Shown: one piece after another, positions 42,846-51,292 of the stretch | Position numbering within the stretch: position 1 is the first letter of the stretch | Layout: each line of letters starts with the position of its first letter | Source of the DNA: Mesotaenium endlicherianum | Taxonomy: Eukaryota > Streptophyta > Zygnematophyceae > Zygnematales > Mesotaeniaceae | DNA: 51,292 nt | Direction: 5' to 3' | NCBI GenBank assembly: GCA_009602735.1 | Contig: WELA01001856.1 | Span: forward strand, 9,272 to 60,563 | Made by a program: the position numbers and the translations under genes | Notes under the pieces: generated by a model | Databases searched by the model: none | The model's input: the letters and a program-made list of their open reading frames with translations, nothing else | Told to the model about the DNA's origin: nothing

Positions 42846-43544
42846 TGACCAAATAGGCGATTAATAATTAATGAAGATCTTCATATCAGCAAGTAATCTT
42901 TATGGTATTTTTTGTTAACTGATTAAACAGCAGGAGACAACACACTAGCAGTGGACAATTCTCGTAAGTCAAATGCAAGTTAACTAGCATCAATAATGCA
43001 ATCAGTAAACTCATACATAGGCAGGTCAGAAGACAGTGCATATCAATGGCTTCTCGCCTTGGATTCAGATATCTCTCCGTAAGCTATACAAGAGAGTTGG
43101 CCTCGTTTTCGAATGCCGAACTCGAGAGCATTAGCTAGCATACGTACATGGAATGAGTTACTGTTCAACGGCCAGTGCGATGGCACCGCCTACCCGGGAG
43201 TTAACCACGCTGGCAAGACCTCGGTTAACCAAATCCACCGCCATCTCCCATCATCCCGAATCGCCATTTATCCTAGGGATGTCATCTGGCCATTCATCTA
43301 GCATACCACACTTAGATGCATATCTAGGCAGTTTGCTGTTAGTACGAAAGTCAGCTGGCTGTCAAAGAATGTGTCAGCAAGCTAACTTAAGTTGACTTCA
43401 GCCTGCTGCTTCCGGCTGAGTCATGAAACTGATGATTATATAAAGTTCAGCAGACTGAATGTTGACTAAAATTCAGCAGACTAAACTTATTTAACTCTTA
43501 TATTTAAATGAGTATTATATCTACCAATATACTGATTCATTACA
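42846..43544 (-). repeat. LTR of the element A family
   Basis: It aligns with 6731-7344 over most of its length, in the same orientation, and is longer at the 5' side, starting TGTAATGAATCAG (minus strand) at 43544. The adjoining minus-strand sequence AAGCTGGAGGGAT (about 43545-43557) looks like a polypurine tract. This is therefore a 3' LTR with a scrap of the element's internal end, not a solo LTR. Confidence 0.75.
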
Positions 43545-43640
43545 ATCCCTCCAGCTTAACTTTTTGTCGCGTCGACATTATTAAACTGCAGAAGTGCCCG
43601 GTCAGGGAACTGAACAGGACCAGCCTTCTCCCCCCGCCTG
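43545..43640 (-). mobile_element. Internal end of an element A family copy
   Basis: A polypurine-like tract next to the LTR and about 80 bases of non-coding sequence resemble the position just upstream of the element A tract. The rest of the element is missing; the two-ORF module begins at about 43641. Confidence 0.4.
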
Positions 43641-43661
43641 CCTCTTGCTTCACACTGTTGC

Positions 43662-44188
43662 CTAGGGGGTCGTCCCTGGGGCTTCGGGATCAGGAGACTG
43701 AGATCTGCACCTAAACCTGAACAACCCTCTAAGTCTGTCAGCTGGCCTTCTAAAAAACCCTGTTTGTTCTAAAGTTGGACCTCGAGGAGAACGAAGGATG
43801 GTAGCCTGCTCTTCAACCACCTGGACGTTGATCCCCACATAGACAGGCATTCCAGTAGGATGCTGAAATACATTGGCAAGAGGTACATGTCCCTGAGCGA
43901 AGGGGGAGGCCGGAATACCCCTGGCCACCCCGCGTGTCCCTCTTCTGGCAACCCTGTCCTTTGGGGATTTCTGCCTTTGTCTGCTGCCAAGTACAGTCAG
44001 ATCAGCTTCTTCCCATGCTTGGGCAGGTGGGCTGGGGGAGCGAGTGCGGGGTCCTGTTGTATCCATCACCGTGATCACATTTCCTACACCTGATCTTGGC
44101 TCCTTAGGAAGCTTTGTTCCTGCCTGCCCCAAGATCTCTTGGGTATCAGCTCCTGGTGCTTCTCCTTTGCCTTGTTCTTCTTCCTCAA
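43662..44188 (-). pseudogene. ORF2 of the two-ORF module, C-terminal part
   Basis: This continues the acidic protein begun at about 50783, interrupted by element G. It reads EEEQGKGEAPGAD, then Arg/Ser/Pro-rich sequence (RTRSPSPPAQAW), FAQGHVPLANVFQHPTGMPVYV and a basic Arg-rich end, stopping at 43662. A second copy of the middle part is at 50966-51292. No known family is recognised. Confidence 0.5.
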
Positions 44189-44931
44189 TGAAAGGCGCAA
44201 AGTGCCCTAGCGGAAGCGTAGTGACTCACGAGGAAAACAACTAGTTGCAATCATACTAAAGAGTGCAGCGGCATATCACTAAGAAAGCTCAGAAAAAATA
44301 CTCAACATTTTGAGTAGCAGGAAACTGCTCACAAATGATGTAGGATGAAAGGCTTTATCACTTCAAACCCGTAGAAATTTACAGAAATGAAAACTCATAA
44401 GAAACAAAGAAGTTATGCCTATTTATAATATTCTGCCTAAGTGCTCCTCCCTAGGAGGAGGCTGCAGAAATTCCTAAGTGTTCGTCAAATCGTCCCTTCC
44501 AGAATATTCGTGAGTAAGCCAGATCAGTCTAATCTGACGTGTCGGGCCGAATTGACGTCCACATACATGCATCGACATTACTAGAATATTATATCTTAGA
44601 CGCGCTAGGCTAAATCGAAACTTCCAGGTAAATTGACCTAGTCGGCATTCCGCGTCAGCCGAACTTACGTGAAGGTTCAAGTTCATTGTAACAGGCCAGA
44701 TCGCTCAACGCTGTCGGTCAATCCGACGGTTGCGCTCACCGCGAATTAAGGACAGTCGTAACCGACCTCAAAACTAATTAATATTCGGACATCCAGAACT
44801 CTCTCAATACTTGACCAAATTCGATGAATTTTTTATCAAAATGATCACAAAAATGCATTCTACATTACTATACAATCAAAACATACTTTCATGAAACTCA
44901 AAAATGCACTTTATAAACCTATGACGTTACA
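44189..44931 (-). repeat. 3' LTR of element G
   Basis: Near-identical partner of 49966-50710. Element-sense ends are TGTAACG (44931) and CCTTTCA (44189). A TATAAATAGGCATAA box lies near 44415-44430. Confidence 0.95.
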
Positions 44932-44932
44932 T

Positions 44933-44948
44933 AATCCCCCTCCTTAAG
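44933..44948 (-). other. Polypurine tract of element G
   Basis: The minus strand reads CTTAAGGAGGGGGATTA immediately before the 3' LTR start TGTAACG. Confidence 0.85.
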
Positions 44949-44951
44949 ATG

Positions 44952-46064
44952 CGACGTCCTCGACACATTCTGCAGATAATGTCTCAACTTACTCTTACAA
45001 TAAGTCAAGTTGGCCTCTGGCTCCCAAGTGTTGTCGCCCGCATGGTAGCCTTTCCACTTGACCAGATACTCTTGAACAAATTGTTGACCTCGCTTGACTC
45101 GCCGATCGCCGATAATCGCCTCCACTTCATACTCCAATTGATCATCGATCTCGACCGGTGGTGGCGGTGTAGGTAGTCGTCCTGAATGTCCTTTATTTGG
45201 GTCATTGTATGGCCGCAGACAACTGACATGGAACATATCATGGATACGCCAGCCTGAAGGAAGCTCCAACTTGTAGGTCACTGGATAAACCTGCTTGAGC
45301 ACCACAAAGGGACCTGTGAACCGTGCCCGCAGATTCCTTTTGCCTGTGAAAGGTGAATTCTCTGTTGACAAGAGTACTTTGTCACCCACATGGAATGTCA
45401 CTTCCCTCCTGTGCTTGTTAGCATGCTTGACCTGCTCTTCCTGTGCCTTCCGAACACACGTCTTCGCCATATCCCAAGTGTTGGCCATCTGCTCCATAAA
45501 AGCTTGTGTAGTAGGAACCTGAGTCTCCTTGGTCTTCTCCAACAAGATGTACCCTGGATGATATACTTCTCTCCCATAAACCATAGCGAATGGTGACTGC
45601 TTGGTCGATCCCTGCATGCTGTTGTTGTAGGCAAACTCCAATCCTGGCAACTTCTTGTCCCACTCTGAAGGGTCCTCCACAGTGAAACTCCCGAGCACCT
45701 CTTTGAGAGTTCTGTTGAGCCTGTCACTCTGCCCTTCTGTCTGAGGATGATAGGAAGTGCTCATACTCAACTTGGTCCCCATCACAGTAAATAATGACCA
45801 CCAAAAGTTACTAGTAAATCGCGGATCCCGGTTTGAAACAATCACCGTCGGCAACTCATGTAGCTTGAAAATATGATCAAAGAACAGCCGTGCCACATCT
45901 GCTGCCGTAGAAGTCTCGTTCATGGGAATGAAGTGAGCCATCTTGCTGAGTCTATCAGACACAACCCATACTGCAACGTGCCTTTGACCACTCACTGGTA
46001 AAGATGTGACAAAGTCCATAGCAATTTGTACCCAAGGATACTCTGGAATAGGTAGGGGCTGCAA
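44952..46064 (-). pseudogene. Element G integrase core and chromodomain
   Basis: The frame is open for about 370 codons. Core motifs are IAMDFVTSLP, SNRDPRFTSNFW and HPQTEGQSDRLNRTL, where the usual catalytic Glu is Asp (QSDRLN). The C-terminal domain (FHVGDKVLLSTENSPF, RFTGPFVVLKQV, HDMFHVSCLRPY) leads to a complete chromodomain, EYLVKWKGYHAGDNTWEPEANL, with the aromatic residues expected for methyl-lysine binding. This domain should direct insertion to marked chromatin. Confidence 0.9.
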
Positions 46065-46766
46065 TGTACCTCCCTTCTTTTGATTTGGTGTCTTGTTACG
46101 CTGGCACGCATCGCAACTCTTGATCTACTCCTCGATGCCCTTGTCCATATTTCTCCATTAGTATTCTCGCTTCAGCACGCTTGCCGTCTTCTCCCTTCCA
46201 AAGTGTCCGGCATATAAGCAATCATGATGCTCCGCAAGTAGTAAGTCTCGTAGCTCCTCGATGTCAGGTATCACCACTCTCTTGGAATCACCATAATACC
46301 ATATGCCGTCCTTCTTATGCATACTCGAGTTGGACTCAGCTGCTCCACCATCAGCAAACTCTGGGTCGTCCTCATAACCACTCTGAAGCTTCTCCTTGAA
46401 GTTCATATTCTCTTTGATGACCGAGACAGCCGCAAGGTCACACCTTCTAAATAAAGCGTCTGCAGGGTTGGTCTTCCCAGGTAAGTACTCAATCTTATGG
46501 TCGAATTGTTGCAGAAACTCCATCCACCTTGCCTGTCTTGGTGTGAACGTTGGCTGCGTCATGAACTTTTCCAAGCTCTTGTAGTCGGTCTTGATGAACA
46601 CCTTCCGGCCGTCCACATAACATCGCCAAATCCTCAAAGCCTGGATAATAGCCAACATCTCTCGCTCGCGTGCTGCATAATTCTGCTCCGCAGGACTCAA
46701 TTTCTTGCTCTCATATACCACAGGCTGCAATCCTTTGCCCTGGTCCTGGAGAAGAATGGCTCCCAC
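46065..46766 (-). pseudogene. Element G RNase H and integrase zinc-binding domain
   Basis: RNase H is seen from MGAILLQDQGKG through AAREREMLAI, FIKTDYKSLEKF and YLPGKTNPADAL. After a spacer the integrase N-terminus shows HHDCLYAGHFGREKT. The frame stops at 46158, and the CDACQ part follows in 46080-46120 with one stop. The RNase H start (before 46766) is frame-broken. Confidence 0.85.
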
Positions 46767-46951
46767 TGCAAAGTTTGATGCGTCCGTGATGATGGTGAAG
46801 GAAGCTCTGGTTTTGCAATTGCCAACACAGGCGCCTGTGTCAACAACTCCTCAAAGGCTTGCTGCTCCTTGTCACCTCATAGCCACTTCTCCTGCTTCTT
46901 CAACATGTCCGTGAGCGGTGCACACAGCTTGGCAAATCCTTCAATGAAACG

Positions 46952-48090
46952 TCAATAATAAGTCGCCATGCCGAGAAAACTCCTGAGCTGATGAATATCA
47001 GCAGGTACCGGCCAATCTCTGACTGCTTGCACCTTCTTCTGCTCCACCTTGACTCCTTCAGCCCCCACTATGTGCCTAACAAACTCGACGTCCTTGAGAC
47101 AAAAGTCGCACTTGCTCATCTTCCCATATAGCTTTTGATCTCTCAAGACCTCCAACACCTTCCTCAAATGCTCCACATGCTCTTCCAAGGTCTTCGAATG
47201 GATCAGGATGTCGTCCAAAAATACCACCACAAATTGGTCCAAGTAGGGTCTGAAGATACGATTCACGAGTCCATGAATTTAGCAGGTGCATTAGGTAATC
47301 CAAAAGGCATGACTGCGAACTCGAACAAACCATAGCGAGTCCTGAAAGCAGTCTTCTCAACGTCTCCTTCTGCAATCCGTACTTGGTGATAGCCACTCCT
47401 CAAATCGATCTTCGAAAAATACTTCGCCCCGACAAGCCTGTCAATCAACTCGTCCACTCGTGGAAGTGGATACCTGTTCTTGATGGTGACCTTGTTGAGA
47501 GCCCGATAGTTGACACACATCCTCATAGTCCCATCCTTCTTCTTCATAAATAAGACTGGCGCTGCAAATGGAGACTCGCTGGGTCGGATGAATCCCTTCT
47601 CCAATAACTCTGTGAGCTGCTTCTTCAACTCAACCAACTCCGGCAACGATTCTCGATAGGCGGGTCTCACTGGTGGCTTGCTTCTTGGTTCCAACTCGAC
47701 CTTGTGCTCCCTAGCTCTCTGTGGAGGTAATCCTGCAGGTAGCTCCTCAAAATATACGCACTTGAACTCCTCCAACATCGTTATAAATTGGGCAGGCATC
47801 TCAGCAGGCTTCTTCTCTTGAGCAGTTGGGCTCTGCTCCTTCTGAGCAAGGGGATCAGACACCACTACTTGCTCCGTCGGCGATGTACATTCGCCCAGGC
47901 TGTTAGAATTCACGCTTGCTCCATCTGATGACCTGGCCAGGGCCATTAAAACAAGGTACATCTCCTTCACCTGATTCGCCCTGCATAGCTTCTTAACTGG
48001 CAGGCTCGACAGAAGACAGTTACTTGTGGTCGTGTCTACCTCCACCTTTTTCGCTGTCTCCATTCGACCATCACGCCCTTGGACCGTCAC
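46952..48090 (-). pseudogene. Element G reverse transcriptase
   Basis: The frame 47263-48090 runs from the protease-RT linker to [45 protein letters not shown] and [13 protein letters not shown]. After a frameshift at about 47263-47280 it continues at 46952-47266 with FVVVFLDDILIHSK (intact catalytic DD) and SFLGMATYY. The catalytic residues look intact, but the shift prevents a full protein. Confidence 0.9.
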
Positions 48091-48487
48091 TTGTCACAAG
48101 CGTGCTGTCACCTCCGCCCTCAGCTTACTGCTATTATGAGGGAAGTGTCTCTGAGGCCCTTGAACTCCTCCAACAGCGTCTTAATTTGGGCAGGCATCTT
48201 AGCAGGCTTCTTGTCTTGAGCAGTTGGGCTCTGCTCCTTCTGAGCAAGGGGATCAAACACCACTACTTGCTCCTTTGGCGATGTACATTTGCCCAGGTTG
48301 TTAGGATTCACGCTTGCTCCATCTGATGACCTGGCCAGGGCCATCGAAACAAGGTACATCTCCTTCACCTGATTCGCCCTGCATAGCTTCTTAATTGGCA
48401 GGCTCAACAGAAGACTTGTGGTCGTGTCTACCTCCACCTTTTTCGCTGTCTCCATTCAACCATCACGCCCTTGGACCTTCACTTGTC
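47761..48487 (-). repeat. Tandem duplication of about 330 bp between protease and RT in element G
   Basis: The copies at 47761-48095 and 48159-48487 match nearly base for base, separated by about 63 bp. Both encode [14 protein letters not shown]...[15 protein letters not shown]...EQSPTAQ. The copy nearer the protease has TGA (48453-48455) where the other has CGA. The duplication changes frame between protease and RT. Confidence 0.88.
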
Positions 48488-49112
48488 CTGTGCTCCAGTG
48501 CACTTGAAAGTTGGCTTTTCTTAGCCATGGTTGGCCCAATATCACCTCATGGTGACCCAACTCTGCCTGCTCCATGACTTCCTTACTCCGGTGCCCCGCT
48601 ACTTCCACGTGAGTAGCTTCCGTAGGTGCACCACACTTGAGTCTCTGCCCATTCGCCACAACTGCCTCCTTAGGCTCATAATGCTTCTGCACAAGGATTC
48701 GCCACTCTTTCACCAGCTTCTTGTGCACAAAGTTTGCACTTGTGCCACTGTCGACCATACACTTTGCTTTGTTGCCGTCGACCACTCCTTCCACGATGAT
48801 AGGCTTGTTAACATCTCGTCTTTCGCTTCTTGGCAGGCTCCTGGGGATAACCTCCTTGTGAGTTCTCGTCTTCACGCCAGTAGACACCCCAAAACGACAT
48901 ACTGGCGTCCTCCTTTTTCCTGCTGTTGAGGTTGCTTCGCCTTCAAATAATAGTCTCGAGCCAGTTTCCAAGCTTGCCGCAATGATAGTAGGGTCCTCTC
49001 GGCTTGAAATTCTGCTGCCTGCGCTGTTACTGCACAAGTCCCAACTCCATAGGTACTGGGCCTTGAACACTTGTGCTTGGCGCTTGAGATCCAAAGTGTC
49101 GATATCCTCCAA
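48456..49112 (-). pseudogene. Element G gag end and protease
   Basis: The frame includes the protease active site MVDSGTSANFVHKKL (about 48728-48772) and the distal VILGQPWL motif (about 48520-48545). The zinc knuckle region upstream (about 48950-48995) reads YYHCGKLGNWLE in a neighbouring frame, with expected Cys and His positions changed, so the knuckle is degenerate. Confidence 0.8.
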
Positions 49113-49928
49113 AGTTGTGGCTGCCCCACTGCCTGTGACTATAGTCCACAGCGTCGACCCTTGTTGCCAATGCCATCAATTCTCCAAGACTTGTAGGGTT
49201 CTTGAGCGCCACTTCCTTGGCCATAGTTGGCTTGAGTTCCCTCTTGAACTTATCCATCATCTCTGACTCGTGCATGGATGGACATTGAAGCACCAGCTCG
49301 TTGAAGCGCGATAGATACTCTTGAACGCTTGCTCGTTGACAAAGGCGCACCAAGAGATCTCGAGCGGTAGCCTCGGGTGCAATAGGTTGAAATTGCCTCT
49401 TCAAGCCTTCAAATAGCTGATCAACACTAGCAGGAACTCCAGACAGCTGCTCTTCTCGTTCATACCAAGCTCCAGCACTCTTCTGCAGCAAAGTTATGAC
49501 AAAGGCGACTTGCCTGTGGGGCGTGAGCGCAAAATACTCCATAAACTTCTTCACTCCCAAATCCATTGATGAACAGGCGGCGATCCACGCTCTCTTGTAT
49601 ACACTTTAGGCTTAGGCGCACGCACTCCCGATGCGGGTGGAATAGCTGGTTGCACCACTGGGTTAACATGAATTGGTGGCACAACAGCTGTAGGTGCCGA
49701 ACACGTCGAAGCGGTGTTCCCCATAACAACTCGCACCATTCTCTCCACCTCCGCGCGCATATTTTGTTGAAATTGGACGTAAATTTCTCCTCCAATTGCA
49801 TTTGCTATTGACCTTAGCATCGCCTGCATCTCTCGTTGCTCTCTGGTCATCGTTGGTGCTGCCTTTTGCCCCGCGCGCTCAACATGCTCGACATTTTCTT
49901 TTCCTCCAGCTGCCGGCTGCGACTCCAC
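49027..49928 (-). pseudogene. Element G gag
   Basis: The ATG at 49928 opens a Gln/Ala-rich region (to 49551). After a frameshift the capsid-like core (49027-49566) reads MEYFALTPHRQVAFVITLLQKSAGAWY, then FNELVLQCPSM and a helix-rich end. This is the typical plant chromovirus gag. The start was chosen because it is the first ATG after the primer-binding site. Confidence 0.85.
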
Positions 49929-49950
49929 AATAAAATATGCAAACTAACCC

Positions 49951-49963
49951 AGCTCCGATACCA
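49951..49963 (-). other. Primer-binding site of element G
   Basis: The minus strand reads TGGTATCGGAGCTGGG two bases after the LTR, matching the initiator tRNA-Met type site TGGTATCAGAGC with one change. Confidence 0.85.
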
Positions 49964-49965
49964 AA

Positions 49966-50710
49966 TGAAAGGAGCAGAGTGCCCTAGCGGAAGCGTAGTG
50001 ACTCACGAGGAAAAGAATTAGTTGCAATCATACTAAAGAGTGCAGCGGCATATCACTAAGAAAGCTTAGGAAAATTACTCAACATTTTGAGTAGCAAGAA
50101 ACTGCTCACAAATGATGTAGGATGAAAGGCCTTGTCATTACAAACCCGTAGACATGTACAGAAGTGAAAAATCATGAGAAACAAAGTAGTTATGCCTATT
50201 TATAATTTCCAGCCTAAGTGCTCCTTCCCAGGAGGAAGCTACGGATTTTTGTAAGTGTTCGTCAAATCGTCCCTTCCAGAATATTCGTGAGTAAGCCATA
50301 TCAGTCTCATGTGATGTGTCAGGCCGAATTGACGTCCACGTACATGCATCAACATTACTAAAATATTCTATTTTAGACGCGCTAGGCTAAATCGAAACTT
50401 TCAGGTAAATCGACCTAGTCGGCATTCTGCGTCAGCCAAACTTCCGTGAAGGTTTGAGTTCATTATAACGGGCAAGATCAATCAACGCTGTCCGTCAATC
50501 CGACGGTCGCGCTCACCGCGAATTAAGGACAATCGTCAACCGGCCTCAAAACTAATTAAACTTCGGAAATCCATAACTCTCTCATTATTTGACCAAATTC
50601 AATGAAATTTATATCAAAAATGATCACAAAAATGCATTCTACAGTACTATACAATCAACACATACTCTCATGAAACTCAAGAATGAACTTTATAAACCTA
50701 TGACCTTACA
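49966..50710 (-). repeat. 5' LTR of element G
   Basis: Partner of 44189-44931 with the same TGTAAGG/CCTTTCA ends and TATAAATAGGCATAA box. Confidence 0.95.
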
Positions 50711-50960
50711 CTCATCCTCCTTATCTTCCTCCTCTAAGAGGGTAGGAGTCTCGTACAGTAAGTCGTCCTGCTCCTTGATAGACATGAAGAAATAAACTGA
50801 CCTCCCTTTGTTAGGGCGAGCTGGAGGTTGCTTGGCCTTCAGCCTGCTGATACCTATCTAGCCTGTATTCTTCACCCATTTGACGAAGGCATGCTTTCCA
50901 TTTGAGGAGTTGTCTCTCCCCCTCCTCCTGTGCTCTTTGGTCTACGCATTCATAATACTC
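50711..50960 (-). pseudogene. Two-ORF module: ORF1 tail and ORF2 start
   Basis: This matches 595-835. Read on the minus strand, the ORF1 tail (TKEHRRRGRD...GKHAFVKWVKN) ends at a stop near 50860. A basic stretch (RLKAKQPPARPNKGR) follows in the same frame, then ORF2 starts (MSIKEQDDLL, about 50783) and is cut by element G at 50715. The rest of ORF1 is missing: at about 50957-50966 the sequence switches to a copy of the ORF2 middle. Confidence 0.5.
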
Positions 50961-50965
50961 GTAAA

Positions 50966-51292
50966 TGCTCTTCAACCACTTGGGTATTGATGCCCACATA
51001 GACAGGCATTCCAGTAGGATGCTGAAATACATTGGCTAGAGGTACATGCCCCTGAGCGGAGGGGGAGGCTGGCATACCTCTGGCCCACCCGCGTGTCCCT
51101 CTTCTGGCACCTGTGTCCTCTGGGGAATTCTGTCTGTGTCTGCTGCCCAGTACCGTCAGATCAGCTTCTTCCCCTGCTTGGGCAGGTGGGCTGGGGGAGC
51201 GAGCGCAGGGTCCAATTGTCGCCATAACGGGGATCACATTCCACACACCTGATTGTGGTTCTTTAGGAAGTGCCACTGCCTCTCGCTGGGTA
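50966..51292 (-). pseudogene. Second copy of the ORF2 middle part, running off the window
   Basis: The sequence follows 43800-44120 closely: SPSPPAQAGEEADLTVLGSRHRQ, then AQGHVPLANVFQHPTGMPVYVGIN. It ends at the junction with the ORF1 tail, so this module copy lost its C-terminus by an internal rearrangement. The start lies outside the window. Confidence 0.5.

Larger units (their letters stand above)
44189..50710 (-). mobile_element. Element G: full-length Ty3/gypsy chromovirus
   Basis: LTRs of 743 bp (44189-44931) and 745 bp (49966-50710) bound it. The target copies CTCAA (44184-44188) and CTCAT (50711-50715) differ by one base; the uninterrupted target is seen near 585-600. Minus-strand order is LTR, primer-binding site, gag, degenerate zinc knuckle, protease, RT, RNase H, integrase, chromodomain, polypurine tract, LTR. 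A roughly 330-bp tandem duplication between protease and RT, plus several frameshifts, make it non-functional. Element F is an older relative. Confidence 0.95.

Noticed and set aside
1..51292. CRISPR array, prophage or bacterial defence system
   Set aside because: No regularly spaced short repeats, no bacterial gene organisation; all repeats are LTRs, MITEs or local duplications in a eukaryotic setting.

Overview
This is nuclear DNA of a plant-lineage eukaryote dominated by transposable elements. The only clear host gene is an 11-exon, GT-AG-spliced gene for a plastid-type protein with an S-layer-homology-like (SLH) region and coiled coil, on the minus strand at 36652-41876. Nested Ty3/gypsy LTR retrotransposons fill most of the rest. 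The plant-type SLH family, several chromodomain Ty3 elements and a Ty3 element carrying a DNA methyltransferase together suggest a streptophyte (charophycean, Chara- or Klebsormidium-like) alga. That placement is inference. There are no bacterial operons, CRISPR arrays or intact rRNA/tRNA genes.

Layout. 1-492: an LTR cut by the window edge. 493-1791: a two-ORF repeated module of unknown function (acidic ORF2 and coiled-coil ORF1), which recurs at 43641-44188 and 50711-51292. 2110-7344: a decayed Ty3 chromovirus (element A, minus strand) lacking its RT palm. 7345-20235: element B (plus strand), split by element C (7988-15578, minus strand). C is a full-length relative in the opposite orientation with both LTRs and a target duplication. 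20236-31627: element D (plus strand, GC-rich), a Ty3 element whose pol frame runs protease, linker, DNMT3-like cytosine methyltransferase, reverse transcriptase, RNase H, integrase, PHD finger. D is interrupted by a 350-bp hAT-like MITE (23243-23592) and by a small gag-only LTR element E (27310-29672). 31750-32330: a degenerate tandem repeat. 32880-35123: a decayed plus-strand chromovirus (F) whose LTR holds a second hAT-like MITE (34711-35102). 36652-41876: the host gene. 42846-43544: an LTR of the element A family. 44189-50710: a full-length minus-strand chromovirus (G) inserted into the two-ORF module.

The relative order of insertion can be read from target duplications: C went into B, E and a MITE into D, a MITE into F, and G into the two-ORF module. 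No retroelement here looks fully coding-competent. In D, the catalytic acids of the integrase (D,D,E to N,N,K) and of methyltransferase motif VI (E to K) are replaced. In C, the RT active-site aspartates are both asparagine. The best candidate for an unusual system is element D, which combines a captured de novo type DNA methyltransferase and a PHD chromatin reader in one retroelement polyprotein. Cytosine methyltransferases in retrotransposons have been reported from charophyte algae and dinoflagellates, so the general idea is known; the arrangement seen here deserves comparison.
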